This document shows, piece after piece, positions 1 to 11,032 of a stretch of 64,000 bases of DNA. Within the stretch, counting starts at the first letter, position 1, and the number at the start of each line of letters is the position of its first letter. The position numbers and the translations under genes were made by a program. This DNA is from Dryococelus australis (lineage: Eukaryota > Arthropoda > Insecta > Phasmatodea > Phasmatidae): positions 277,342,016 to 277,406,015 of the forward strand of contig CM056993.1 in the NCBI GenBank assembly GCA_029891345.1, written 5' to 3'. The notes beneath the pieces are model-generated. The model was not told the DNA's origin, searched no databases, and saw nothing but the letters and a program-made list of their open reading frames with translations.

Positions 1-2
1 GG

Positions 3-716
3 GTATGGTTCCCGGAGGCGGAAAGAGTCCATGGAAAAATAACGATAAATAGTGCTCAAAGAGCTGCACTACTGGGTTTCACCAAGGCTTACAAGACGGC
101 CTCAAGTGAGGCTCTCCAGCTGGTTGCTGGAGAGATCCCTCTGGACCTGCTTGTGGCGCAAAAAGGGGAAATTGCTCGTAGGAGAATACGGGGAGTCATT
201 CCCCCGGCTGACCTAAGAGCAATAAAGGAGGCCGCATTAACATCGTGGCAGACCAGATGGAATCTTAGTGATAAGGGTCGCCTCAAGCATGGTTTGTTTC
301 TATGTGTCCGGGAGAGATTGCGCTTGGAGAAGTGGCTCGAAGTGGGCCACTACTCTGCACAGTTCTTGACTAGCCATGGTAACTTCTGTGCAAAGCTGTC
401 CTCAATGAACTTGGTGGATGATCCCATGTGTGTGGTGTGTCGGGTGTATGACACCTCCACTCACGCACTGGAGTGCCCCAAGATTGAAGATCAAAGAATA
501 GAATTCGAGGGGAACCATGGATCTCTCCGCCTCGGGGACATGCTCCGGGACAGGAACAAGACCAAAGTGATACTACAATACCTGATAAAAATTGGGAAGC
601 GAAGAGAGGAATTTGATGTCTGGTGGACGGGTCGCCGGTTGAGCCGGGATCTGGACAGTTTGGAGGTTGAAGAGGAGGATGAGCCAGGGAACGATGATGA
701 GAACCAATATGGGTGA
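3..716 (+). CDS. R1-clade LINE ORF2, C-terminal fragment (partial)
   Basis: This is the C-terminal end of a non-LTR retrotransposon polymerase. The frame is open from the window edge (base 3) to a TGA at 714-716, so the start lies outside the window. Early residues read AALLGFTKAYKTAS then LQLVAGEIPLDLL, the pattern after the reverse-transcriptase domain in R1/TRAS-type LINEs. These are followed by the W-Q-x-R-W segment, an L-T-S-H-G motif and a CCHC knuckle (CVVC...HALEC), the typical R1 tail. The reading frame is intact in what is visible. R1-clade elements are an arthropod signature. The clade is assigned from motif memory and not from an alignment. Confidence 0.8.
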   Translation, partial: VWFPEAERVHGKITINSAQRAALLGFTKAYKTASSEALQLVAGEIPLDLLVAQKGEIARRRIRGVIPPADLRAIKEAALTSWQTRWNLSDKGRLKHGLFLCVRERLRLEKWLEVGHYSAQFLTSHGNFCAKLSSMNLVDDPMCVVCRVYDTSTHALECPKIEDQRIEFEGNHGSLRLGDMLRDRNKTKVILQYLIKIGKRREEFDVWWTGRRLSRDLDSLEVEEEDEPGNDDENQYG

Positions 717-1890
717 TCTCATCTTCCCGGTCATCATCCTGGATGAAGGGGGTGGCCCTCAAAACCCCCCTCCCCTGATTGGGAACAAACCACCTATGGT
801 ACACGGGAAGGTGCCCTGTGAACCTCCCTCCAAGAAAGAAGCAACCAGGAAAAGGGAACTGGAGTTGCCTAAGTCTAGGTCGATAATGCGAGTTATCGAT
901 CTGGAACCATATAGGACAGATGTCCAAGGTCAAGAAGACCAAATAACACCTGGTTGGCCTTGTACTTGGAACCCTGTGGTGTTCGTCCGGGAGGGCTTTG
1001 CTCATGTTAGCAAGCTCTTGAGCAAGCTCAAGAGAGATGACAGACGTAGAACAGTCTGTGCCATGTCCCGAGCCAGGGAGGTATGGTCAACGGCAGTACC
1101 GATGGAGGAAGTACAGACTAATCAACCACAGGAAACCGAGGTTGAAAGGAAAGCTGTTAGTTATGAAATCAGAAGCAACTCCTGAGAAAATTAAAACTGT
1201 AAAAATAGACTGGCCCGATGAGAAGAACATGGTAGACGCTGCTGTACAGGGCTGGCCTGCACGAGCGGACCCGGAAGACCCACAGTGGTTGTACGAGGAA
1301 ACCATTAGAGGAGCAATTCTCACAAGGCTGGAAGACCCAGTCACCTTGGCATCTGGTTTTGCCCTCGTCATAAGGAATATGGAGGGAGGGGACAGGGTTC
1401 TGTTCCCCAAATGGAGACCTTGGACAGGCTTGTCGTCGCCCAGGCAGACCTGCCCACCAAACATGAGGAACTATTAACACTCCTTAAGGAGTGTTATTGG
1501 CGAAGGGGTGAAAGATTCGTAGAATCTGACATCCTTAAGGATGCCATCCGTACATACGGGAGGTGTACCTTTGACTACAGTAAGCCCTTCAATGGGTACA
1601 CTGTGGTTAGGTATTAGTCCTTCAATCACGGATGGCAATCTTACCATAGTTATGGACTCGCCACATTGGAAGTGACATGCCCGTCCCTCGGGAGGGGCCT
1701 GGCCGGCGTGGGGAGCAACTGGGGGATAAAAGCCTGGATGGTGCAGCGAAGACCTCAGGCTGAGGAAGGATGAACAGAAAAAGAAGAAAACGAAAGAATT
1801 CTCCCCCACTGAGTCTCTATCCGCCCGGCTAGAGAAATACCGGACAAGACAAATCCAACCTGAAGTAACATCTCTCCCGATCATGACTCG
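717..1890 (+). mobile_element. LINE 3' region with decayed overlapping ORFs
   Basis: This region follows the ORF2 stop and probably belongs to the same LINE. Three overlapping frames (667-1185, 1037-1477, 1411-1617) each look protein-like, with readable stretches such as KIDWPDEKNMVDAA and ESDILKDAIRTYGRC. They could be one frameshifted ORF of unknown function. No family is recognised. No poly-A tail or clear 3' end is visible, and the boundary at about 1890 is a guess based on the change from GC-rich to AT-rich sequence. Confidence 0.35.
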
Positions 1891-3215
1891 GATGTGTCTG
1901 AAGAAATGCAGAGCATCAATATTATAGATTATGATTAAAGGTGAAAGAACTTATACGTTGTTTTTATGGTTTGCAAAACGAAAAGCGAATGTGTGCAGCG
2001 ATGGTTTATGAATGAGTGTGTGTGTGCATGAGTGCTAATACGGAGTAAGCAGTTGGGTTCGACACAAGCTCTTTGCGCCCGGGGGCGAGGTGGCGGGGAA
2101 TGTTTCTGGTTACCGGGCATCCCCCAAAACTATCTCCTGCACAACCCGAACGTACTGAGCCGAGAAGGCAGTTAAGGGGTATACCGTCATGCTTAAATTC
2201 ATCGGATAAGGACATGTGCGCAGACGCGAAATGGTAGTTAGTCGTGTGAGTGAGCAGTTTAGTGTAGTTTTTTTAAATATCTTTCGGACAGTATGGCGGT
2301 TTCAAAATTGCTAAGTTCCCGGTGGCATCTGAGATCAAAAGAGCCGATTTAGCCTTTTGTTTGTGGGGGCTAACGTAGTCTGGTTAGAAAGTAGAGCTCC
2401 AGGTATGACCTTTTAATAGGTATCGGCCACATGGAGGGGAGGTTTGGAGAGGCCAGCGCCGGTTCCACCGGGAACTTTGTTCCTGGGAACGTGGACGTTT
2501 CCGAAACTCGGCGTCAAGAGACGTCACATTGACGCTGTCCGAATAAGGTCTTCCGAAGTGAGCTTTCAGAATCTGACACTAGATCGCACTAAATTCGGCA
2601 TATTATTTTTTGTTACGTAGTGATGTTTTAATTTGCTGTATTATTGTTTATTAAAGTTTACGAAATGGTTGATTTGAATATTTATTTATAAATAACGTCT
2701 TGGCGGTTTTATTTTAAATAAGTTCGCCAATTGACATTCAAATTAAAATTTTTAAACTTACGTTTTAAAAGTTTTAACCTTTAAATAATATTTTTGAGAC
2801 CTAACGAAGACATCCCTAGTTATTTATCACCATTTCATCATATTTGTTTTCAGAAAGTCCACCTTGCACATCCATTGTTTACATTAATAATGTAAACATT
2901 TCACGAATGCGGCGAAAGTATTTGAAGTCTTCTTCTCTTTCCATCAGCTTAGGACATAACTTCGGACAAAAGTTCAGTTTTCCGATTGCTTCAACTTAGG
3001 ACACCGGTTGACTTGGGACACGGCAGCTTGGGACAGCGCCATGACGTCAGAGGGCCATGTGCACCAATCAGCGCATCCTTGTCCTAAGACAAAGGTTGGG
3101 ATAGGACAAATGTAGACAGGCCCTAACAGACGTAGATGTCATGGGGTTGCGTAATGCTTGGCGCACAATACAACGATCCTCCCTTGATGAAGTCTTGGTC
3201 GACTGGAACCTTCAC
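1891..3215. other. No gene seen; AT-rich DNA with short repeats
   Basis: No convincing gene is present. A GT-rich patch near 2008-2035 gives spurious short ORFs. Between 2945 and 3110 short variants of CTTAGGACA and CTTGGGACA recur, with the inverse TGTCCTAAG at 3079. This looks like the end of a TIR transposon whose other end was not found. Confidence 0.4.
2876..2898. repeat. 23 bp palindrome, 11 bp arms
   Basis: TGTTTACATTA and TAATGTAAACA form perfect 11 bp arms around a single A. TGTTTAC is also the forkhead-factor core, so both half-sites would match a forkhead consensus. No gene next to it supports a regulatory role. Confidence 0.6.
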
Positions 3216-3217
3216 GA

Positions 3218-3999
3218 TGTGTGTGTGGGGCTGCCTCACGCGGTTTCTTCACAATCTTCGAACCAAACCTTTGAAAAATCACCGTGGATTCTCTATCCGT
3301 CGTTTCACACGGAACTGACAAAACATTTCAATATATGTGAACTTTCAATGAACGTGGTCTTGAAATGTAGATAAATAAAAAAACGGGACCACAGAATATG
3401 TTCCATGGATGCGGGATTTCAATCCATCCGAGTTCAATACATAGAGGTTCCACTGTATGCCATGTATATGCTGTTCACGGTAAAGAGAGTTCTGAAGCCC
3501 TCTCATTTGGAATAATAGTCAATAAATATATTTTATTGTAGCCTTAGACATTAACGCCCGAGTGCGGTGGAATACACAACGTATTTATTACTTATATGGT
3601 AATATTTGTTTTAAAAAGTGATGGAAGGATAAAAGTTGATAGGAAAAAGTAACTAGGGCCTCTAAGTGCTCACTTTACCGTGACAGCCTATATCGCGTGC
3701 GTTTTATACTTATGTTAACAAAATAGTAACTTATTTATATGTTACATATATTATATATCATTTATAATTCATATGAATAAAAATAGCGAGGAAGTATAAG
3801 TGTTGGTAATAGCTAGTAACAAATAGTTCGTATGCAAAATATGATTTCACTGAGTGCGCACGGATGTGATGGGTTTTTCTTTTAGTGTAATTCGCTAGAT
3901 TTGGTTAAGCTTTGTTTGCACGAGGCGGAGGAATATCCCTGAGGTAGAATTTCAGCACGGCTTCAGAAAATATGGAAGCAACCGTGAAGGGACTATACC
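3218..3999 (+). mobile_element. MITE family B, copy 1, split by a family A MITE
   Basis: The left part has a GGTTTCTTC segment followed by a CAAACCTTTGAAAAATCA segment. The right part ends GCAACCGTGAAGGGACTATA. It matches the copies at 43110, 29229 and 48046 (inverted). Continuous sequence in the 43.1 kb copy (GTATGTCATGTA then GCGTTTTATAC) is interrupted here by about 225 bp of family A MITE at 3466-3692. No coding sequence. The outer left end is blurred. Confidence 0.55.
3466..3692. mobile_element. MITE family A, copy 1
   Basis: The left end reads TGCTGTTCACGGTAAAG and the right end is its approximate inverse (CTTTACCGTGACAGCCTATA). The interior motif CATTTGGAATAATAGTC and the following TATATTTTATT segment are shared with copies at 20802, 44222 and 50216. 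TA or TATA at both edges suggests a TA target duplication, as in Tc1/mariner-type elements. It is non-autonomous with no ORF. Confidence 0.7.
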
Positions 4000-4640
4000 A
4001 ACACTTGGCCACTGTGACATCGGAAAGCCCCACGTACCTGGTATTTGCACGATACGTTCATAGGTCCTCGTGCAGGCACACTCTTTAATATCTCGAAGCA
4101 CTGAATATAAGAACTACGCGAAGTATTTAAATTGTTAATTGAAATGTATTTATAGAGTTTAAACACTGTTGAAATATTCAAATTTTGTCCCACACAGAAG
4201 TACGAATAGAATGTTTACAATTAATTTTGGAATTTTAATTACTTTACAAAATGTACCATTTAATTTTCTCTGTGCCTTTCGCAATTCTGTAGCATATAAA
4301 AGAATGTAATTTATAAATACTTTAGGGGCATTTCATACTGGAGATTATTGCAATACAGTTGTTTTCATAGTTTGAATAAATCATAATGTAGAGGTAAGTG
4401 AATGTCAGCATATCATTTTCAAGAGATGATTATTTTCTGTGCGGTATTCATTTTTATTCCTAGCAACTTCTGTCTATAGTGTTTTGCTTTATGTTATGCC
4501 ACACTTCCAAGAGACTGCGTTTTAATTTTGTTGGCCAATAGTTTAGTGATAAATGAAACGAACAAATTAAAAAAAAAAAAAAAAACTGTCGCATTAAAGA
4601 AAATGCATGGGTTCCAATCGGCGTTAGTTTAGGTAAAATA
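4000..4640. other. No gene seen; AT-rich
   Basis: AT-rich sequence with no supported ORF, RNA gene or recognisable repeat, apart from an oligo-A run at 4568-4585. Confidence 0.5.
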
Positions 4641-4815
4641 TGAGATTATTAGCATGTGGATGAAAATTTTTTTAAATATAGTAGAACTATTTCACTTGAC
4701 CAATGGATGAATAAAGCAATGAAGCTCATGGTAATGTTGATTTTAGATATGGTGGAAGACTACACAACGTGCATACAAGTAGATATTAAGCAGGGCTTTA
4801 AAAAATGCTCATTGA
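4640..4815 (-). mobile_element. MITE family C fragment, inverted
   Basis: The sequence is the inverse of the first ~170 bp of the family C copies at 4840 and 17764. The shared block around TTTCACTTGACCAATGGATG runs to GCATACAAGTAGAT. It ends in GCTTTAAAAAATGCTCATT, a decayed form of the shared terminal repeat. It lies head to head with the next copy. Confidence 0.55.
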
Positions 4816-4839
4816 AAAACTTTTTTGAGTCTTCTATGA

Positions 4840-5196
4840 TACAGGTTGTTCACGGTAAAATGAGCACATGTGAAAGTCCTGCTAAAGATGTACTTGTATG
4901 CACCTTGTGCGTCTTTCCGCCCTATTTAAATTGTAATTTCCATGGGCCCCATTGCTTTCTTCATGCGCCGGTCAAGTGAAACTGTAAAATTATTAGAAAA
5001 GTAAATATTGAAAAAATATGCTAATTTTTACATTCCGACACATAAAAAAAATCTATATAAATCATTAAAGTTATCACAAATAGTTACCTAACTATTTATT
5101 CGACGTTAAGATATGGAACTACTTTCCCCACCACCGTTACCAATTTTACTGGGCGCACGTCCCTCAGAGCACCCATTATACAGATAGGTGCAGTGA
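4840..5196 (+). mobile_element. MITE family C, copy 1, truncated
   Basis: It starts ACAGGTTGTTCACGGTAAAA, continues through CTTGTATGCACCTTGTG and CGCCGGTCAAGTGAAA, and stops at CAGTGACTTTTTT. The 17764 copy continues another ~50 bp there to its terminal repeat. The truncation lies next to the left edge of the 11.4 kb element, so that insertion or a deletion may have removed the end. Confidence 0.6.
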
Positions 5197-6388
5197 CTTT
5201 TTTACCCGACGACGAGAAGGGATGTGCGGACATATGTCGGTCTGCATGTGTCCCCGTTCTTACTCACCTCTGTCCCTCCTGACCGGTCGGTGCCCCCACC
5301 TGGCAACTGTCACAAACTCACACGCACACACACTTCTCCATGCACTACTCCACTCGCCCCCGCTCTCTCTCTCTCAAACCGTTGTACTCCCCCTCTTCCT
5401 GGCTACATCACCCCCCTGACCAAACATCCTTGCACACTCGCCACCACCTGTCCAGCGACTCGATGTGCGACGACCAATGAGCACTCGTGTAACAGAGAGC
5501 AGACACCCTTTTCGATCCTGGCGCTCAGGATTACCATCCGCATGTGATCAAGTACGACCTACGTCTGCGTCACTATTACCCAGCATGAGGCCAGGTGAGC
5601 AAGAATGACCTATTTGGTATACAAGCACACTGCCTCCTCCAGCGGCCTGTTAGACAAATGAATAACATAGCCATCACTTAGGTTTTTTCTCCATACTAGA
5701 ATGCTACTACTACATGGCGCACTAAGCGGCCACCATCTTGCAGCCCCACTGACCGCCAAACATACGCGGGCCTTCAATTTGTATACTTACTTCCAGATAG
5801 CGTGAGCCATGTACCAAAAAAAAAACATAGATGTATGTATGTATGTAATGAGATTTCACTAGCAATGAATACACAGTCATCACTAGACAGCTGAGTCCCC
5901 ACACCTACAATAACATATGCTAGAACGATAAGCTTCCTATTGCAAAACGAAGTATTCCCTACCTTAACTGGTGCAGCAGTGAATACTCGTAGCCCACAAG
6001 CACATCTGGTCATCGTCGTTGTCTTCTTCGTCGATGTGACCTCGCTGGAAGCGAAGACCACAATGTCCGGTCCTGCTTTTCTGTGCACGATAGATAGCTA
6101 CCAAGTACTACATCCTCACCACCTCCCCCTTGACATTGTACTTACCGATATTCTATTGAAAGGAACCAATGCATGTACCCGTAACCAACCTCGAAGTATC
6201 GCAGATTCGATACGCGTAATGATGCATCGCTCTGTGTGCATTCTCACGTCGTCTGCTAGAATGCACGAAAGGAAAAAAAAAACCCCACCAAACCGTATAT
6301 GTACGTATTGCAAAAATGATGGCTAGACAAGACCATACATTGTATGGCATTCGACAGAAGCCATGTAAGCCCATCACTAATACAAGTA

Positions 6389-6477
6389 GACAGGTTGTCC
6401 GAGCAGCCTAAGATGCCTGACATTATCTGTGGTCCCAGTAAAAGGGAGCGTGGGGTCGAATCCTCGCAACTGACACA
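6389..6477 (+). tRNA. Class II tRNA-like sequence, left arm (degenerate)
   Basis: The 5' GACAGGT can pair at 5 of 7 positions with AACTGAC at the 3' end. The A-box region reads TGTCCGAGCAGCCTAAGA and the B box GGTCGAATCC. The spacing leaves room for a long variable arm, as in tRNA-Leu or tRNA-Ser. The anticodon stem is poor and no anticodon can be assigned, so this is a tRNA-like sequence or pseudogene, not a proven tRNA. The mirrored copy lies in the right arm. Confidence 0.45.
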
Positions 6478-7480
6478 TTTTCTTGCATTTTTGTTGTTTC
6501 TGTACTTTACTCGAATAAATATGGTATCGTAGGTTTGATTCTCATTGAGACCACATGCAGACATTCGTCGGTCCCACTGCCCATGAAGATACTAGCATGC
6601 CAGTCATACTCTGTCACCGACCTGCACTCATGTACCGACCCTTTTGCAATTAGAGGCAGTGATATGTCACGTAATTCTCTGTAATTTCCTGAACCATTTG
6701 AGATACAACTTGCAAAACATATCATATCATTAGCCTACATACTCGCCAGTATCCACGATCTGCACTTGTGTACCGAAGCAGGTAATAATAATGATAACAA
6801 AGAGGGATCAGGGAGGGGTCAGGGATGGTTCAGGGAGGGGTCAGAGAGGGGTCACCCTATCCTGTAATATGAGCCATACACACACACTAACACATCCACC
6901 CACGCATGCACACATACCCAACACATACATACATACATACAATGTAAATTATGTGAGGCCACACTTGTCAAACAACCCCATTACAAACCAACTGAAATAA
7001 AACCATCACCAACGACCAGTCGCGACCTACACACTTGTGTACCGAAGCTTGTAATTACAGTCAGTCACACACTGTAACGAACCTTCAATGTACAACAATC
7101 ATACTCCAACACGCACACACGTATTGAACCTTCACTGCTCACAGCTAGTCTGTACAACCCCACCCCCCAGAAACAACAACTGAGGACCGAGCAAGACCTG
7201 TCGTGTACTTAAACTACAATATACATCACATACACAACCATCAGCTTCAATCTACAATGATCATACTCCAACCCGCACGCACGTACTGAACTTGCAACGC
7301 TCTCATCTATTCTGTAACCCCCCTGCCCTCCCCTCCCCCAAAACTGTGGACCGACATTAACTTTTTGTGTACCTAGACTACAATATACATCACATACTTA
7401 ACCATCGACGATTCTAGACAACTTAGTACAATCGAATTAGGCATGGTGAGCAAGGAGATGTCACACACATTGCAACTATG

Positions 7481-7540
7481 TATGTGCTCAGTTTGTAGAG
7501 CAGAAGACCTGTAGGTCGCGGCGTTAACTCACTGGAAGCT
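7481..7540 (+). other. tRNA A-box-like sequence in left arm
   Basis: GCTCAGTTTGTAGAGCAGA resembles the D-arm of tRNAs with a GCTCAGTTGGTAGAGC A box, and GACCTGTAGGTC after it looks like an anticodon arm. No matching T-arm follows at the right spacing. The mirrored copy near 14170 has lost the D-arm resemblance. Confidence 0.35.
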
Positions 7541-8660
7541 CAGAGCACTATGATCTCTCTGTCTTTCTGTGTATGGTATACATTACCAATCAAGACGGTA
7601 CATCACAACCACTCTGTGTCAAAACGCACATACTTGTAAGTAACTATTGCATGTAGTCTGACGACGATGGTGTATGATCCTTGAAAAAAAAAAGGTACCA
7701 AAAGTTCGATTCCCGTTGGAGTGAATGCTGACATGTCTGGAAACAATCGTTCGTTATCGGTCCCACTGGTCATGAAGACAAGCATGTAGAGACCATGCCA
7801 GTAATATTCTGTCCCCAACGCGCACTCATGTAACGAACCGTTGCAATTACAGACAGTCATACACCGACGACCTTACCTGCACTTATGTAATGACCAAGCC
7901 TTTTTACACTTACAGGAAGCCATTCTCATCCAGCCCTGCCCGAACCTTCAATGCATGTACCAAACCTTTGCAATTACAAGCAGTCGACCCTTCCCGAACC
8001 TTTAATGCATGCACTTAGACGATTTCCGTCCGACATTGCATGGTCAACCATTCCACTATGATAATTGTGATTATAGGTTTACTCATAGTGACAAGTCTCG
8101 AACCCATGTCCCTAGAGACAGCTGCTTGCCCTCCACAGTCGAGTTTGGCCCACTAGAGTGCACAAAATGAGAAAAAATAGTTATAAACAAAACAACTAGT
8201 AACAAGCATATTGTGCAATGTATGTTCATCACAAGTACCAGCAGTCATGGGTCACACTCACACTCACACTGTGACAACCCGAGATACGAACCGAGTAAGG
8301 AGGTATCACAACACACACACACACACCCACAAACACATGACAACTATGTCTGTACTCTTCTCATAGATGATGCAGAGCAGAGGTTTAACCTTAACGAGTG
8401 TGGCTGTTTCAGAAGACCTGCATGGTGCGAGCACATATCATTGTTGTGAACTCACTGGAAGCAATGACTGCCCTGCCTTTCTGTACACAGAATACATTAA
8501 CGATTATATGTTGGCTGGCAGACAATCGTTCGTCGGATGGGAAAGGGAGAGCCCACTGCCAAAAACGTTATGAAGAGACATCATCTACAAGCACTAACCA
8601 TATGATGCAAGCAAAGTGTGTGTACTCTGTATGCACACAGCAGGAAGTGTTCGAAGGAAG

Positions 8661-9156
8661 ACTAATTTGATCGTGTACGAGTGTAAAGTCACCAACTTCA
8701 CAACCAGCAGTCGAGACATCGCAAACTAACATGCCATGTTCCTATTTGTAGTTATAGTCTGTCTCTGACCTACACTCATGTACTGAGCCTTTGTAATTAC
8801 AGACAATCATACTCAATCAACCCTGCCTATGCTCGAATCTTCGATGAATGTACCAAGCCTTCCCAAGTAACTGCTGTCATATTCTGGCGACCCTGCAGCT
8901 GTGGCATGTCACGAACTCAGGTCCCTACAGACCACTGCTTGCACACTCACTCCCTAGTCTCTGCTTCCTTGTTGGTGTGTTACCCATGTTAGATAAGGAG
9001 GGCGTGTGTGCATGAAATGAGTATATGCATGGTCATGTGAGCTCTCTAGCTCATTCACAGTTAGCCTGACGTTCGAGCTCGGACATATCTGAGAGTGTAT
9101 AATTTCAGGTCAAGAGTTTGTACCGTAGCTATGCGAAAAACTTGTAGTGGAACACA
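8661..9156. other. Core flank, no gene seen
   Basis: This stretch is outside the paired arm but still holds two arm-type modules (CACTCATGTACTGAGCC at ~8775, AATGTACCAAGCC at ~8848). No ORF is supported. Confidence 0.4.
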
Positions 9157-9505
9157 GTGAAAATTATGGTATGTTGTTCTAGAGGTCAGAAGGTTCTATC
9201 AGCTATTGTGGCATATGGAAAGCACAACTCATTTGCAGCACCCGACAAAGAAACCAAGCTAGCATTCTTACCTAAAGAACTCCTTCTGTCATATGCTCGA
9301 CATGAAATATGGTATGTCTACAAACATCTACCCGCATATCTACAACAGTACGAAGACACACGCGACTGTCTCCCATGTACAGAATGTTTGCAAGGATGTA
9401 CTACTGTTATGAACATGTCACATTCCAAGGGTTGGTGTAATGAACATCGGAAGAGTGTTGAAGGCGCATCCAACAGTGATTCCTTTCCCTTAGGAAATCA
9501 TGAAG

Positions 9506-9549
<44 letters not shown>

Positions 9550-9567
9550 TGTACCTGGAGCAGCTGA
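9157..9567 (+). CDS. Unrecognised Cys-rich ORF, 136 codons
   Basis: The reading begins at GTG 9157 (first ATG at 9166) after an in-frame stop just upstream. The body contains CLPCTECLQGC and later a WCNEH segment, a cluster of Cys/His that could bind a metal. The C-terminal ~15 residues are an Arg-Glu repeat encoded by the (AG)n microsatellite, so the true C-terminus is doubtful. No family is recognised. It may be an exon or decayed remnant of the element's protein set. Confidence 0.35.
9509..9546. repeat. (AG)n microsatellite, ~19 units
   Basis: An uninterrupted AG run that extends the end of the Cys-rich ORF. It is the source of the reciprocal low-complexity ORF on the minus strand. Confidence 0.9.
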
Positions 9568-9841
9568 CGAGGTCGTCGTCGTCATTCCGACGCAGGTTCG
9601 GCTACAATCAAGCTTGTAATTCTGTCCATGAGAGCCCTTGGTGTAGTGTAGTGGTAGAGACATTCTGGCAGGGTGCACTCTCGCAGTTCCTCCTCCTGGC
9701 TGTGGTTGGCGATATACATGAATCTCACAGTAACAGTTAAACTACTAATATGATGGTTTTATTATAGGGTTGGCCAGCTCAGTTGTCATCCAGGCATCGA
9801 AGAGTGAACATCGGCTGTGGATAACATTCTCTTATTCATTG

Positions 9842-10300
9842 ATGGAACAGGAAAGGTATTCGTGTCGATACTGTAAAAAGGTATTTTCTAACAAAAACCT
9901 CTACAGACAACATGAAGCTGGTTGTTACTAGAATGTAGGTCGTAGTATGTTCGGATGTGAAAAGTTTAATCTCAATTTGGTCTTGGAAGTCACTTGAAAA
10001 GACATCATGCAACATGTAAGGGTCGTGCTGCACCACCTGTCAAGTGGTTTCAGAAGATATTACCAGTCCAGTGTAAGGGTTCATCGGAGAGCAGTTGTTT
10101 GGTACCACCGTGGCTTCCATGCAAATATTGTAACAAGACATTTACATATGCATTATGATGCAATGAGACATGCACAAAGTTAATGCAAGAAGAGTATCAT
10201 TCGTATGTCATATCAATGTGATAAGTGTGGAAGAATGTATGTTCGTGTTGACACTTTTAAAAGACATTCGATACTGTGTAAGTCACAACCAACGATTTAA
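9842..10300 (+). pseudogene. Zinc-finger unit 1, decayed
   Basis: From ATG 9842 the first finger reads CRYCKKVFSNKNLYRQHEAG then C, a C-x2-C-x12-H-x4-C (C2HC) finger, and hits TAG at 9929. Downstream pieces in other frames still show CKYCNKTFTYA and CDKCGRMYVRVDTFKRHS, matching the finger order of unit 2. The unit therefore looks like a broken tandem duplicate of 10396-10977, sharing the lead-in ATGGAACAGGAAAG. Confidence 0.6.
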
Positions 10301-10395
10301 GTAGGTATGAATTACTGCAACAGCACTGCATTGGAAACTTTGTAAAAAAACACTTTCTCTCAAGCTGATACAAACAGTACCCTCATCAGGTTGTC

Positions 10396-10977
10396 ATGAC
10401 AATGTTGTATAAAACAGGCTGGGATAGGTCAGTCAGCTCAGTCGCTGTTCAGAACTCGAAGAGAGAACATCAGTTGCAGGTAACGTGTTCGTATTCGATG
10501 ATGGAACAGGAAAGTTATTTGTGCTGCTACTGTAAGAAGACCTTTTCTACAATAACCAGCTACAGAGAACATGAAACCGGTTGTCATCAACAGAATCCAG
10601 ACCGTACTATGCTCACGTATAAAAAGTGTAAATCGTAATTTGTCCGATATGGCAACTTGAGACGACATATTGCAAACTGTAAAGTTCGCCCTGCACTGCC
10701 TGCCAGGCGAATATTAGCAAATAAACATGCAGCTTCATCTACATATGTCAAAGCTAGTTCTTTGATCCCATCAAGACATCAATGCAACTATTGTGACAAG
10801 ACGTGTATAAGTGCATATGATGCTAGGAAACACGAAGACAGTACTCGTTTGAAGAATGCCATTTGCAGGGCATATCAATGCAATAAGTGTCGAAGAAGGT
10901 ATGCACACAAAGAGGATATAAGTAATCATTTGAAACTTAGTAAAGGAGAGACCACTGATAAACAACCTAAAGGTTAA
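10396..10977 (+). pseudogene. Zinc-finger unit 2, one internal stop
   Basis: One frame of ~194 codons is broken only by TAA at 10636, which falls inside a finger (CKS, stop, FVRYGNLRRHIANC). The visible fingers are CCYCKKTFSTITSYREHETG + C, the broken one, CNYCDKTCISAYDARKHE, and CNKCRRRYAHKEDISNHLK. Mixed C2H2/C2HC fingers suggest a nucleic-acid-binding role. It is the best preserved of three related units in the core. Whether the stop is real decay or a sequencing error cannot be told here. Confidence 0.6.
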
Positions 10978-11032
10978 TGATAATGCTTAATGATAATGGA
11001 TTTTTCTTGAGTAAACTGCCTTCAGGGGACTC

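Larger units (their letters stand above)
5210..8660 (+). repeat. Left terminal inverted arm
   Basis: The arm pairs with 13011-16644. It is built from recurring modules: a CACTCATGTACCGAACC-like box followed by TTTGCAATTACAGACAGTC (near 6620, 7050, 7820, 7950, 8780), an ACTCACTGGAAGC box followed by a CTTTCTGT box, and GGTCCCACTG followed by CATGAAGA. B-box-like sequences (GGTCGAATCC, GGTTTGATTC, AGTTCGATTCC) recur within the modules. Apparent ORFs here come from CA repeats or module repetition and are not supported as genes. Confidence 0.75.

Noticed and set aside
370-1005. 211-codon minus-strand ORF over the LINE tail
   Set aside because: It is antisense to the well-supported LINE ORF2 end and has no recognisable domain.
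6791-7000. ORF rich in Gly/Arg and His/Thr
   Set aside because: Translation of GGGTCAGG-type and CACA/CATA short repeats in the left arm.
7603-7860. Matching ORFs at 7603-7860 (-) and 13809-14069 (+)
   Set aside because: The same arm-duplication effect. The frame crosses an oligo-A/T run and several arm modules, so it is not a credible protein.
8213-8449. ORF conserved in both arms (8213-8449 + and 13220-13456 -)
   Set aside because: Conservation follows from arm identity. The protein is dominated by CA-repeat-derived His-Thr runs and has no domain.
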